Assembly: GCA_963717445.1 (NCBI GenBank) | Contig: OY970334.1 | Location: 1,488,001-1,552,000 of the forward strand | Length of the DNA stretch: 64,000 nucleotides | From: JAGVPT01 sp963717445 | Lineage (GTDB): Bacteria; Bacteroidota; Ignavibacteria; UBA10030; UBA8401 | Direction: 5' to 3' | Shown here: piece after piece, positions 16,941 through 26,800 of the stretch | Layout of the letters: every line of letters starts with the position of its first letter | How positions within the stretch are numbered: the stretch's first letter is position 1 | Program-made: the position numbers and the translations under genes | Notes under the pieces: generated by a model | What the model saw: only the letters and a program-made list of their open reading frames with translations | What the model was told of the DNA's origin: nothing | Database searches by the model: none

Positions 16941-17235
16941 GCCTTCGCCAATTCGCCATAACCCCTATAGCTGTAGAAGTGGCGAAGTAACAAAGTTACA
17001 ATGTTACATTATTTGCCAACTTTGCCAGAAGTTTCGCCAGTGGCAATATTGGCAAAATCCACTCTTTGCCTTTGCCACAAGATTCCTATAGTGATTGGCG
17101 AGATGACAAATTCCATCAGTTCGCCAACTTCGCCACTTAGACATAATTTTGGCAATTTGGCAAAGTGACAAAGTTAATAGACTTCGCCATTGCCACCGTG
17201 CATATAGGGAGATTGTCGAAGTGGCAAAGCTTGTA
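16941..17235. repeat. TTGCCA/TCGCCA-rich repeat block, right copies
   Basis: Dense TCGCCA, TTGCCA and TGGCAA words on both strands around three CCTATA(G) boxes: 16963-16970, 17084-17091 and, on the other strand, 17203-17209. The layout matches the single block at the left end of the island (9586-9740). Apart from this, 16646-17777 holds an orphan terminator, a 22-codon frame and attR, but no clear gene. Confidence 0.6.
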
Positions 17236-17278
17236 AGATGATCCCATGCATCCTTGTTCTTTCACGGAGGACACTAGT

Positions 17279-17347
17279 ATGGAAAGGACGCGCGCTTTGA
17301 CTTTCTCTGGAGGATGCTGTGATGCACAGTTGCGCTTGACTTTGTAG
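17279..17347 (+). CDS. 22-codon frame with a good ribosome site (doubtful)
   Basis: ATG 17279 follows GGAGG at 8 nt. The peptide starts MERTRALTFSGGCCD and ends after 22 residues. Could be a leader peptide or the stub of a deleted gene. Weak evidence. Confidence 0.2.
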   Translation: MERTRALTFSGGCCDAQLRLTL

Positions 17348-17491
17348 TCAACCTATCTTATGTTGCGTGGGCAGTCTATCGTTCAAAATCTTGACAATAT
17401 TTATTTCTCATGCTCTTCGATTCACTGCAAAGTCCCACAAGATACTTGAATGAGATTGGAGAGCCTTCTGTTACGACGCGGAGAGATCAGC

Positions 17492-17512
17492 TGTAGACAA
17501 ATCTGTAGACAG
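17492..17512 (+). repeat. paired TGTAGACA repeats (candidate integrase arm sites, right)
   Basis: TGTAGACAA (17492-17500) and TGTAGACAG (17504-17512), with the same 12-bp period as the pair inside attL. Confidence 0.5.
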
Positions 17513-17573
17513 TTGACCCCGTTTTTCGGTATGCTTGACCTCGAAAGGGTTTTAATTCTGCCAAATTTTGTCC

Positions 17574-17620
17574 CTCTGGATCAGAAGAGTCTAGGTTCGA
17601 ACCCTAGCGGGGCAGCAAAA
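17574..17620 (+). other. attR: right copy of the 47-bp attachment repeat
   Basis: Exact copy of 8672-8718. It lacks the 5' part of the tRNA and so is not a second tRNA gene. The base before it differs (C instead of A), as do the bases after it. Confidence 0.85.
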
Positions 17621-17777
17621 GAAAAAGTCCTCATTTCCTAGTCTTCATCACTAATCGCTTACCGCCTTCTTAAGAGATGCCGGGCACTTTCGTGATTTAC
17701 CTCACCCAATATATCACCTTATCGCGATTTTCCGGAATAGGTTTCCGACAGCTTCAAAATTTAGAAGGCCTATCCTT

Positions 17778-18230
17778 TTGAAAGCGAAATACGTTCATAC
17801 AAATCTTATCGCTAAAGACTGGCGCGTTCTTTCGCGTTTTTACCAGGAAGTTTTCGGCTGTGAACCGGTTCCGCCCGAAAGGCATTTCAGAGGAAAAGAT
17901 CTCGAACGGGGAACCGGGATTGGAAATGCTCAACTTGAAGGCGTGCATCTCAGTCTGCCGGGATATAACGGGGACGGACCGACGCTAGAAATTTTTACTT
18001 ACACCGCGCTCGAGCCGCGCCCCGCAACTGCTGTGAACCGCCCGGGGTTCGGGCACATTGCTTTTGGAGTGGATGATGTCAATGAAGCCAGAGAAGCGGT
18101 CCTCGCTGCGGGCGGAAAAGCTGTCGGTGAAGTCGTCACACTGCAGGTATCAACCGGCGCGAAAGTAACCTGGTGCTACGTGACGGATCCTGAAGGCAAC
18201 ATCATCGAACTTCAGTCTTGGTCGAAATAA
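17778..18230 (+). CDS. VOC-superfamily (glyoxalase/dioxygenase-like) protein
   Basis: 150 aa, two beta-alpha-beta-beta-beta modules. Likely metal ligands are His7 (KYVHTN), Glu in TLEIFTY, His in GFGHIAFGVDD and Glu in NIIELQSW, with DPEGN before the last strand. It is a cytoplasmic metal-dependent lyase, isomerase or dioxygenase of unknown substrate. The start is TTG 17778, supported by AGAAGG 9 nt upstream. First gene outside the island, followed by an intrinsic terminator. Confidence 0.88.
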   Translation: MKAKYVHTNLIAKDWRVLSRFYQEVFGCEPVPPERHFRGKDLERGTGIGNAQLEGVHLSLPGYNGDGPTLEIFTYTALEPRPATAVNRPGFGHIAFGVDDVNEAREAVLAAGGKAVGEVVTLQVSTGAKVTWCYVTDPEGNIIELQSWSK

Positions 18231-18247
18231 AATTTGCTTAGAACAAC

Positions 18248-18281
18248 AATGCCCGTCGGATAATCGCACGGGCATTTTCTC
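18248..18281 (+). terminator. intrinsic terminator after the VOC gene
   Basis: AATGCCCGT (18248-18256), 11-nt loop, ACGGGCATT (18268-18276) and TTTCTC. Confidence 0.8.
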
Positions 18282-18341
18282 GTCTAAAAAAAATTTGACG
18301 TTTACCGTTATTTGGACCTGCAAAAGATTTTCGCCGTTGTC

Positions 18342-19019
18342 TTATTGCGCCGGAATAATCCGTAAATGAGCAAAGTCGCCGCCTGAGTTATCGCCAACCC
18401 ATAACCCGACCTTTCCGTTCTTCACATCGCTAAGCCGCGCAACTTCCATGCTCGGTTTTTGTGAATTGTTTACAAACACGCTCACCGTAGAACCATTGAC
18501 AACAATACGCACATGGAACCATCCGTTCGGATCCGGAACAGGCTCGACCGGCCGGTCATAAACGTGAGGATATTCGGTGTGGATCTTCTGCCATCCATAA
18601 GCAGGAGGAGCGATATACTGAACGGCATCAATTTTTCTGAGCGAGTCTTCTGATGTAAAATTGAACGGTCGGAAATAAATCGCCTCATACTGCCCATCCC
18701 CAACTCCATGAAAGGCTATTCCCACAAAACTCTTCTGGAAATCATTCTTGCCTCTCACATCAAATTCAATAACGCCGTCGGAGAACTGGTAATTTTCTAG
18801 CCATGCAATGCCGGCCCCGGTATTATCGTCCAAATGGGCAACTTTTATGCCCCCCTCATTGATAAGCTGTACATTTCGGTTGACGACCGTCCAGCCGTTG
18901 CCGCTTGGGAGTTCGTCGAGCTTCGGCACGAACGTATTTTCATTGGGTGTGCCTGCAATCAATGCAGTGCCAACGTTAGCCGCAATGATAAACATTGAGG
19001 CCAAAAAGATTTTCTTCAT
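18342..19019 (-). CDS. secreted concanavalin-A-like (DUF1080/LamG-type) protein
   Basis: 225 aa with a signal peptide (MKKIFLASMFIIAANVGTA). The mature chain is a beta-jelly-roll: WTVVNRNVQLINEGG, FSDGVIEFDVRGKND, FVGIAFHGV, YEAIYFRPFNF, WFHVRIVVNGSTVSVFVNN and GKVGLWVGDNSGGDFAHLRI. This is the pattern of DUF1080/3-keto-disaccharide hydrolase-like and LamG domains, which bind or cleave sugars. AAGGAGG precedes ATG 19019. It stands alone. Confidence 0.75.
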   Translation of the reverse strand: MKKIFLASMFIIAANVGTALIAGTPNENTFVPKLDELPSGNGWTVVNRNVQLINEGGIKVAHLDDNTGAGIAWLENYQFSDGVIEFDVRGKNDFQKSFVGIAFHGVGDGQYEAIYFRPFNFTSEDSLRKIDAVQYIAPPAYGWQKIHTEYPHVYDRPVEPVPDPNGWFHVRIVVNGSTVSVFVNNSQKPSMEVARLSDVKNGKVGLWVGDNSGGDFAHLRIIPAQ

Positions 19020-19444
19020 TTTTTCCTCCTTGATTATAGTATGATGGTGAAATTATTGGAACCATCTCAAAAATTTATTTGAGAAGAAAGAGCGATCGCT
19101 CGCGAAGTCGCCATTTAGGCTAGACCATGCATATCTGGCCTTTGCGCCATATGCGACTCTGCGGCCATTGATGAGACGGCCTCCAAGTGGAACAACATTT
19201 GAACGGCTTGATAAAAGGCAAATAATACCTACATACTTATTTATACGGAAGGAGATATGATTTTGTTCCAAGATTGCGGAAATTTATTTTATGGAGTAAA
19301 AAAAGCTGTGATGCAATCTTTTATCTCATTTTTTGCCCCACCCAAGCATCGAGTTTCACCATTGCTAAAAAACTCTTATCCTGCTATATTGGCATAGGAA
19401 ATTGAAGAACCAGAGGTATTCGATATAATTAAATTTCGGGAGAC
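19020..19444. other. intergenic stretch without a recognisable gene
   Basis: Between two divergent genes. It must hold both promoters; a TATAAT at 19424-19429 is too close to the next start (19445) to assign safely. Nothing else was seen. Confidence 0.5.
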
Positions 19445-19942
19445 ATGATGGGCAAATTCAGCACAACAATTATCACACTGGTGTCATTACTTACGCTAAG
19501 CGGCTCCGCTCTCATCGCTCAGGAAAAAGATTCAATGCACGGGCGGTATGTCGCCGTTGCGGAGTTCGATTCATCGCGTAATCCAGCGAAGGATGTGGAA
19601 GATGCAGTCGTTGAGGCAAAAAGAACCGGGAGGCGAATCTTGTTGGACGTTGGCGGTAACTGGTGCAAATGGTGTCACTACCTCGACAGGTTCTGGGAAC
19701 ACAATAAAGACGTTGCGGATTTCCTGCGCGAGAAATTCATCTACGTGAAGATCAATTACAGCAAGGCAAACGAGAACAAGGATTTCCTTTCAAAATATCC
19801 AAAGATTCCCGGTTATCCCCATTTCTTCGTCCTCAACACCGATGGCACGTTACTCTGCTCGCAGGATACCGGAGAGCTGGAATCCGGGCAGGGACACGAC
19901 CATGATAAAGTACTCGCCTTCTTGAAAAAGTGGGCGCCGTAA
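19445..19942 (+). CDS. exported thioredoxin-like protein (Thioredoxin_7 type)
   Basis: A signal peptide (MMGKFSTTIITLVSLLTLSG, then SALIAQ) followed by a thioredoxin fold: AKRTGRRILLDVGGNWCKWC with the CKWC redox motif, FIYVKINYSK, and cis-Pro segment PGYPHFFVLNTDG. It probably acts as a periplasmic disulfide reductase or isomerase. CGGGAG precedes the start. Family length is normal (165 aa). Confidence 0.85.
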   Translation: MMGKFSTTIITLVSLLTLSGSALIAQEKDSMHGRYVAVAEFDSSRNPAKDVEDAVVEAKRTGRRILLDVGGNWCKWCHYLDRFWEHNKDVADFLREKFIYVKINYSKANENKDFLSKYPKIPGYPHFFVLNTDGTLLCSQDTGELESGQGHDHDKVLAFLKKWAP

Positions 19943-19990
19943 ATTGATCCCAATACAGCCGTTTGCAAAGAAATGGCTGCATTGAAGTTG

Positions 19991-21910
19991 CTACTTCAAC
20001 AAAAGCATTTTCTTCATCTCCATTTTCCCTCGAAACTCCAGGCGCGAGAAATAAATTCCGCTGGCCAGCCGCGACGCATCGAACGTCGCTTGATTATACT
20101 GGCCGGCTGTCGCTATTCCGTCAAAAAGGGTTGCGACCTCCTGCCCGAGAGCGTTATAGACTTTAAGTGTCGCTCTTCCATCGCTCGGTACAGTAAACTG
20201 AATCGTCGTTGTCGGGTTAAACGGATTCGGGTAATTTTGTGCAAGGGTAAATACTTTCGGCGCTTCAATTGTTACTTGTGCTTCTTGGGAATAGGTGAAC
20301 GCGCCGTTGTGGTCGATTTGTTTCAACCGGTACGAATAGGTTCCTGACGTTCCAGCATTGTCGGTGTAGGAATAATTATGTGCAATGTTGCTTGTGCCAT
20401 TGCCTTGAACAAATCCAATCTTCTCCCAGTTGATTCCTGCTAACTGATTACTGTTAGCTGTCCCACGCTGCACCTCAAATCCGTCGTTGTTCACCTCCGT
20501 TGCCGTGTTCCAGACAAGAGTTGTCGTGAGATTGGAAACAGACGCAGTAAAGGATGTCAGCTCTACCGGCAGCGGGTTGTCGCCGCTCGCAGTCGATCCT
20601 AGCGCGAAGTCGCCGAAAGTAGTAAAACCATCTCCCGTTACACTGCCGTCTGTTGTTGAGCCAGATTCGCCCCCGGCGTTGTTCGCTACAGTCCATGTCC
20701 CGCCTGCAGTGCCTTGTACGACAGTCGTCGTGTTGGGATTTGTTACCCCGTCGCCTGCAGAAGTCCAATACAATGTGACCGCGGCAGTGAAGCTAGATAT
20801 GGTCGGCCCCGCTGTAATGGTCCAGTAAGAAACCGCCGAAATTCTGCTCGCCCCACTCGAATTCGAACCGGGTGCAGGGTTCGGCTCGGTGGCTTTCACG
20901 GTTACGGTCCCTGAAGTATTCGAACCCGTGAATACCAGCGGCGAAAGGGTCAGGTACAGATCTCGCGCACGCGTGGTGTTGCTGCCGACTTCGAAAAAAT
21001 TCGAACCCGCTCCCGTGTACGTCATCGTAAGAGTACCGTTAACGAAATTGGTTTGGGAAGAATTCAACGTAGCACCCGCGCCCATCGTAAATGAATATGA
21101 TCCGGTTGTTACAACGCCATTAGTGAGATCGGCTTCACCCGTAACAGTAATCGATTTGTCGAGCGTAATGCCGCCTCCGTACGCCACAGCGAGGACATAT
21201 ACAGATGAGGGCAATTCGGGTCCGGTTGTCAAGTGCGAAGAATTGTTGTAATACACGTCTGCATTGCCTGCCCGGTTCGGTGCAACGGAAATAGTCCCAT
21301 CATAGCGATAGATCGCTCCATCGCTCGGCATCGTAATATTATTCGAACTGTTGTCGAGATTACCGGAACTGAGTGAGAGATTGCTACAGCCAACAACGGG
21401 ATAGCCCAGCATCGTATTGGCAAATATTCTCAGGTCCGGAATCGTCAATGTCCCCGTCCCCATAATTGTTTTACCATCGCCATACATAGCAATAATAAGA
21501 TCACGGGAATCCGACGTGCTTCCAGCCACCAATCCGGTAAAAATACCGTCGACCGTAAAATTCCCAGACACGGTCAAACTCTGAGATGTCCCCCCTGATG
21601 AAAATGCAGCAGATACCTGAAGCGTTCCCGTATTATTGACGAGAACATCGCCATTTGCTTGCAATGACCTTCCGTCTGTGCTGGTATATTCCAGTGTACC
21701 GTTAACAGTGAGGTTATTGCACGCCGCACCATTTATATCAACGTCAACCGTTGTGCCGCTTGCGATGATGACATCATCGCTGCTGGTCGGAACTGGCCCA
21801 CCTCCCCACGTCGACATGCTGCTCCACACCCCATTTTGCGTGTTGGTAATTGAAGCCCATGAATTAAGTGAGATCACCAAAAGACCAAGAAGAGTAATTG
21901 AATGTCTCAT
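19991..21910 (-). CDS. T9SS-secreted beta-repeat protein
   Basis: 639 aa: signal peptide (MRHSITLLGLLVISLNSWA), a G8/beta-helix-like region (NGVWSSMSTWGGG, DDVIIASGTTVDVD, CNNLTVNGTLEY and repeating NGTL/TLTI strands), an Fn3-like module opening LPVELTSFTASVSN and ending YRLKQIDHNG, and the T9SS domain (FTLAQNYPNPFNPTTTIQF ... KKMLLLK). AAGGAGG lies before ATG 21910. Likely surface-exposed adhesion or envelope protein. Confidence 0.85.
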   Translation of the reverse strand: MRHSITLLGLLVISLNSWASITNTQNGVWSSMSTWGGGPVPTSSDDVIIASGTTVDVDINGAACNNLTVNGTLEYTSTDGRSLQANGDVLVNNTGTLQVSAAFSSGGTSQSLTVSGNFTVDGIFTGLVAGSTSDSRDLIIAMYGDGKTIMGTGTLTIPDLRIFANTMLGYPVVGCSNLSLSSGNLDNSSNNITMPSDGAIYRYDGTISVAPNRAGNADVYYNNSSHLTTGPELPSSVYVLAVAYGGGITLDKSITVTGEADLTNGVVTTGSYSFTMGAGATLNSSQTNFVNGTLTMTYTGAGSNFFEVGSNTTRARDLYLTLSPLVFTGSNTSGTVTVKATEPNPAPGSNSSGASRISAVSYWTITAGPTISSFTAAVTLYWTSAGDGVTNPNTTTVVQGTAGGTWTVANNAGGESGSTTDGSVTGDGFTTFGDFALGSTASGDNPLPVELTSFTASVSNLTTTLVWNTATEVNNDGFEVQRGTANSNQLAGINWEKIGFVQGNGTSNIAHNYSYTDNAGTSGTYSYRLKQIDHNGAFTYSQEAQVTIEAPKVFTLAQNYPNPFNPTTTIQFTVPSDGRATLKVYNALGQEVATLFDGIATAGQYNQATFDASRLASGIYFSRLEFRGKMEMKKMLLLK

Positions 21911-22358
21911 TGAACCTCCTTCATTTGTGAAATGCCCACATAATGACTCCTGTTAAAATGCATATTATGGTGCAATCTTGGGAGTGGCCCCTTTACCAGA
22001 TAAATGAACAATCAACGTTGGACCTTGAATAGGTGTTTCCAATGCAGGTGGGTAATAGGATGCCCGAAAATTAGACATTAATATGAGAATGTCAAGCGGA
22101 GGATGGTCCTAGCCTTATAGCACCGTTTTTCATCCTTCGACTCGTCGAGGAATTGCTCAGTATAATTAGTCCCGGCTAAGACGAAGGAACATCAGTTCAA
22201 TTGACCCCACCACCGGAGAAGAGCTTGGAAAGATTCAAAAAAATTGGTATTTTGTTCCTGTTGCCTGCCTAACAGCCTCGGAAGCTGCCGCTTTCCCCCG
22301 AGTTCTTATGCAGGAAGGACTGCATAAATAAAATTTTTCTTACCAGAAGGAGAACCAG
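21911..22358. other. intergenic stretch without a recognisable gene
   Basis: 448 bp between divergent genes. Only short, imperfect palindromes were seen. Confidence 0.5.
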
Positions 22359-23048
22359 ATGAAACAATCGTGTATCGCACTGTTGTGCATTGTCGCCATG
22401 ACAATTCAACTCAGCGCACAAACTAAACCGGCGCTAACGACGGAAAAAGATAAGGTCAGTTACATCATCGGCACCGAGATCGCCGGAAACCTGAAAAAGC
22501 AAGGAATCGACATCGACCCCGAGCTTCTTTTTAAGGGACTCAAAGATGCTTTTACTGATGAGAAACTCCTTTTGAGCGACGAAGAAATTCAAGAAGTGAT
22601 GAAGACATTCCAGCAGGAAATGATGGAAAAACAATCCAAGAAAACTGCGGAGCTTGCGGATAAGAATAAAAAAGAGGGAGATGCATTCCTCGATGCAAAC
22701 AAAAAGAAAGACAGCGTTATTACATTGCCAAGCGGCCTTCAGTACAAAGTGATCGTCGAAGGAAAAGGCAAAATGCCCGGCTTGACCGACACGGTCACGA
22801 CAAACTACCGCGGCACGTTGATTGACGGAACTGAATTCGACAATTCGTACAAACGCGGAGAGCCGGCCACCTTCCCCGTCAACGGTGTTATCCCGGGATG
22901 GACTGAGGCGCTGCAGCACATGAAAGTCGGCTCAAAATGGGAGTTGTTTATTCCGTCAAGTCTTGCGTACGGCGAGCGGGGAGCCGGACAAACCATCGGT
23001 CCGAATGCAACGTTGATTTTCGAAGTTGAATTATTATCGATAAAGTGA
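22359..23048 (+). CDS. exported FKBP-type peptidyl-prolyl isomerase (FkpA/Mip-like)
   Basis: 229 aa with a signal peptide (MKQSCIALLCIVAMTIQLSA), the Mip-type N-terminal dimerisation helices (KDKVSYIIGTEIAGNLKKQG ... KKEGDAFLDANKKKD) and a C-terminal FKBP domain: LPSGLQYKVI, YRGTLIDGTEFDNS, PGWTEALQHMKVGSKWELFI, LAYGERGAG and NATLIFEVELL. It is a periplasmic proline isomerase and chaperone. AAGGAGA precedes the ATG; an intrinsic terminator follows. Confidence 0.95.
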   Translation: MKQSCIALLCIVAMTIQLSAQTKPALTTEKDKVSYIIGTEIAGNLKKQGIDIDPELLFKGLKDAFTDEKLLLSDEEIQEVMKTFQQEMMEKQSKKTAELADKNKKEGDAFLDANKKKDSVITLPSGLQYKVIVEGKGKMPGLTDTVTTNYRGTLIDGTEFDNSYKRGEPATFPVNGVIPGWTEALQHMKVGSKWELFIPSSLAYGERGAGQTIGPNATLIFEVELLSIK

Positions 23049-23071
23049 CACTCTATTGCATGGAGAACAGC

Positions 23072-23104
23072 AAAGCCCGGAGTCTCCTCCGGGCTTTTTC
23101 TTTG
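23072..23104 (+). terminator. intrinsic terminator after the FKBP gene
   Basis: AAAGCCCGGAG, TCTC loop, CTCCGGGCTTT, then TTCTTT. Confidence 0.85.
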
Positions 23105-23222
23105 AGACTTATGAATAATTCCAAAAGTATGGCTCGCGCAAAGACGCAAAGTTACAAAATGATTCAAAAATCAAGTTCTTGCGCCTTCGTGGCTTGGCGA
23201 GAGACGATTTTTCAGATGCCTC
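23104..23222 (+). repeat. ~119-bp inverted-repeat element, copy A
   Basis: Runs from GAGACTTATGAA to TTCAGATGCCTC, imperfect terminal inverted repeats. The interior reads GCGCAAAGACGCAAAG... and GCGCCTTCGTGGCTTGGCGA. Related copies at 43411-43525 and, inverted, 53123-53241. Confidence 0.65.
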
Positions 23223-23788
23223 TACTTATTCACATCCCAAGTATCAAGGGCCTTGTCGAGCGTCTGCAATGCCTCGTCGGTTTTCTGCTCCAGAAATGCC
23301 GCCTGCTTCTGGGCCGCTGCATTGTTTTTTACTTGTTGAACAACGTCATTTTTGGCAATCACCGCTTTTGCATAGATGATATTATTGGAGAAATCCTGCC
23401 ATACCTCTTCAATTTGAACGCCGGACAACGAAGCCTGGCTGACCGAACGAGATACGTTTCGAGTAAATTCCGCAGAAGTAGTTGAAGAAGGATTCACAAG
23501 GTCCTGATGTTCTTGCATGAATCGATCCATCATACTCTTGACACGGGTGTCAACGACTTTTGCGATATCTTGTCTCGCGGCATCTTCAGCTTTTTGTCGC
23601 GCCAGAACCACGTTCGGTCCTATGTTGGCGTAACCGACTCCATAAATAGAATCGACAGCTCTTGGCGTCCGGGTTACCCATCCTGGCGCTTGAGGAGCAG
23701 GCGGTGCCGCTGTTTGAGTGCTGCCGCAGCCGATAAACCCAACGAGAATGAGAACTATTCCAATTATTATCAAGAAATGCTTATTCAT
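23222..23788 (-). CDS. LPP20-family lipoprotein
   Basis: 189 aa with a lipoprotein signal (MNKHFLIIIGIVLILVGF, then IGCG, lipid Cys at ~21). The LPP20-like domain is GWVTRTPRAVDSIYGVGYAN, QKAEDAARQDIAKVVDT and SGVQIEEVWQDFSNNIIYAKAVI, followed by a helical tail (VVQQVKNNAAAQKQAAFLEQ). I place the start at ATG 23788 with AAGGAGG upstream; the longer frame to 24007 is spurious. Related by its LPP20 domain to 40887-42416. Envelope protein of unknown role. Confidence 0.85.
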   Translation of the reverse strand: MNKHFLIIIGIVLILVGFIGCGSTQTAAPPAPQAPGWVTRTPRAVDSIYGVGYANIGPNVVLARQKAEDAARQDIAKVVDTRVKSMMDRFMQEHQDLVNPSSTTSAEFTRNVSRSVSQASLSGVQIEEVWQDFSNNIIYAKAVIAKNDVVQQVKNNAAAQKQAAFLEQKTDEALQTLDKALDTWDVNK

Positions 23789-23898
23789 CTTTTCCTCCTT
23801 GTGTTGTAATGGTTTGGTGGATCTTTGCGATACGGCATCATAGTTACATCTTTTTTGATTTTTCCGGATTGCCTCAACCCGACGGGTATTATCTGACA

Positions 23899-26800
23899 CT
23901 ACCGTAGCATCATCATCTTTTTCGTACTTACAAATCCTTGGGTTCTCAGGCGCAAGAAATATACGCCGCTCGACACCGTGGTGCCGCAATTGTTCGTTCC
24001 GTCCCATTCAATCGTGTAATAGCCTGCCTTCTGAAGTTGATTCACCAACGTCTTGACCTCTTGTCCAAGAATATTGTACACCTGTATCGCCACCGAATTA
24101 TCTTTCACCAACTGGTAATCAATCTTTGTCGTCGGATTGAAAGGGTTCGGATAGTTCTGAGACAAGTCGAATCGATCCGGAATAACAGGGCGCCAGTTGA
24201 ACGATTGTTCCGTTTCCTGATGGCTGATCAAACGAGCATCCTGCGAATAGAGATCATACACCAGCGTCACTTTCTCCTCTTCGAGTTTCTTTTTGGCACG
24301 CAAAAGAAGTTGAAGGGGAATCTTTTGCGTACACTTTTGCAAAGAATTCATGGAAATCGATGCTATCGCCGCATGTAGCACACCTCCGACACTGTCAACA
24401 TCGCTTATCGCTATCGCATCATTGGTGCTGGGCAAAATAACAGAGTCTATACCAATGGCCGACGGATTATAGTTGATCTCGACACCGACTGTTGCCACCG
24501 AGATGCTGTCATCATTGAATGAGAGAGCAAATTTTTCCGATTGACCGGGTTTTAACACCGTTTCCGACGGGAAGGCAAGTGTAACTTTCGTATTGGAAAC
24601 AGTTTGCACATTGCTTGAACTCTTTGCTACAACGCCACCCTGCGGATTGTTGTGGAAAGACCAGTTCCACATTCTTACAAAAACAAGCAAGTCTTCAAAA
24701 TCAATTTTCCCGTCGCGCTGCGGCTGCAGGTTCGGCGGAGTTCCTGTTGCCGGGCCGATATCTCCAACCGCCACATTATTTGTTCTCCATGCATTAGCAA
24801 AAATTGTGAGGTCTTGCGCATCAATCAGGCGATCGCCGTTGAATGACCCGAGCGGCGGCTTGCTATAGGAAATAGTCGTTTTATTCGAGTCCACGTTGCC
24901 GACAGCATCGCGTGCACGGACGGCAAAATTGTATGTACTGTTAAACTGTAAGTTTCTGTAGACATACGTCGTTAGAAGCGTGGAATCCACCGGTATATAG
25001 TTCAAACTCGATGAATCCGAGCCATAGATTAAATACGTAATGGGTTTTGATGTGTCAGTCGCTGTCTGCCACGATAACAGCGCAGAGCCGTTGAGTGATG
25101 TATCGTTGCTCGCAACCGAAAATAATCCGTTAAACCGGGGAGCTTTCGTATCGATCGCGAACGTTCCGGACGTAGAACTATTGCCGACACCTCCTCGGCC
25201 TTTTGTGGTAATCTGCATCCGGGCCGCAAAACCCTCGTAGTTTGGAATATCCGTCAAAGGATTCCAATGCAAGGTCATCAATGAATCGAACAGCGTAATA
25301 CTTGAAACCTTTCCCGTAATTGTTGTTGCACTGTTCCAGCTTATTCCGTTATCCGTCGAATAGAATAAACTCATCGATGCCGTATCGTTCGACGCAGCAT
25401 CAAGCATGACCGATATCGGCACATCGGTGCGATATGTATTCGGCGTAATCGCGAAGGCGGATACTTTTACTATCCTCGTCGGCGTAACAAAACGAGACAC
25501 GGTGTCCTGTTCTAAATTTCCGACTGCGTCTTCGGCTCTCACACTGAAATGATACGTAACAAACGTCGTCAATTTCTTTTCCGTGATAACCGTGTCTCTT
25601 GTGTTGTCTATCGATTGCGTGTAATTGATTGTTGGAGAATTCGCACCGCCGAAGAGATAATACATTATAGGGTTACTCAGATCGCTTGCATGCGACCATG
25701 AAAGAATAACGCTTGTCCCCGTTGTGTCGCTCGTTGCCGATGTAAGCCCCGCAAAGACAGGCGGCTTGTTGTCCACTGCAAAAGGCGATGTTGCTAAGCC
25801 TGTGCCTACACCGCCCCGGCCTGTCGGCGTAATCCTGATTTTAACGCTGTCGGACTCAATAGGATTGGCAATAGCGATTGCAGTCGTCGAATGTGGATGA
25901 AGTGAGAACCTTCCATAATTGTTGTTTTGTGTGCTGTGAGCAGCGCTTTGTGACGCGCTTGCCCCACCTTCGGAAGCGCTGTGCCAAATAAGCGTATCAA
26001 GATAATTCACCGATTGAATTCCCGTGGTTTTTCCGGTAAGGTTCTGCGTTGTATTCCATGCAGTTCCCGCATTTGTCGAATATTCAACAGTTAATTGCAC
26101 AGAATCATGTATTATGGAGGTGAGATGATACGGTATTTTCACATCGCCTTTTTGAGCAACTGCCGGTGTTGTAATCGCTAAGATGCTTGCTTTCACCGAT
26201 GGCACTGCGCTGACTTCAACCGTGTTTGTGTCGATATTCCCAACTCCATCCATTGCCCGAACAACAAAATAATATTTCTGGAAATTATTGAGCGATCGTA
26301 CCGTTACTACTGTATCGGTTACTATTGAAGTATCCGGAGTAGCAAAATTATACGTCCCCGAACTCTGCGACAGAAATATTTTATAAGTAATCGGCAGCGT
26401 GAGATCTGCTGCATGATTCCACCTCAACGTCACTTTGTTTGTATCTCCCGATGCCGTTAGTGCCCCTGCAAAGACAGGCGGCTTGTTGTCCACCGCAAAG
26501 GGTGATGTCGCTAAGTTAGTGCCTATCCCTCCCCGGCCTGTGGGCGTAATCCTGATTTCAACGCTGTCCGACTCAATAGGATTGAGAATAGCGATTGCCG
26601 TCATTGAATGTGGATGAAGGGAGAACTTTCCATAATTGTTAATTTGCGCACTCTGAGCAAGGCTCTGTGACGCACTTGCCCCGCCTTCGGAAGCGCTGTG
26701 CCAAATAAGCGTATCCAGATAATTTGCCGATTGAATGCCGACGGTCTTCCCGGTAAGATTCTGCGTTGTATTCCATGCAGTTCCCGCATTTGTCGAATAT

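Noticed and set aside
16941..17235. Short recurring TTGCCA words considered as CRISPR repeats
   Set aside because: Words are 6-8 bp, irregularly spaced and on both strands; no constant repeat and no cas genes.
17574..17620. Second tRNA-Gln gene
   Set aside because: Only the 3' part from the anticodon loop onward is present; the D arm and 5' acceptor strand are missing, so it is attR.
8672..17620. Island as a prophage
   Set aside because: No capsid, terminase, tail or lysis genes are seen; cargo is metabolic and regulatory.
17450..17641. 63-codon frame across attR
   Set aside because: Starts in arm-site repeats and reads through the tRNA 3' end; no coding character.
19402..19429. Promoter TTGAAG-N16-TATAAT before the thioredoxin-like gene
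   Set aside because: It would start transcription within the ribosome site region, leaving almost no leader; likely chance.
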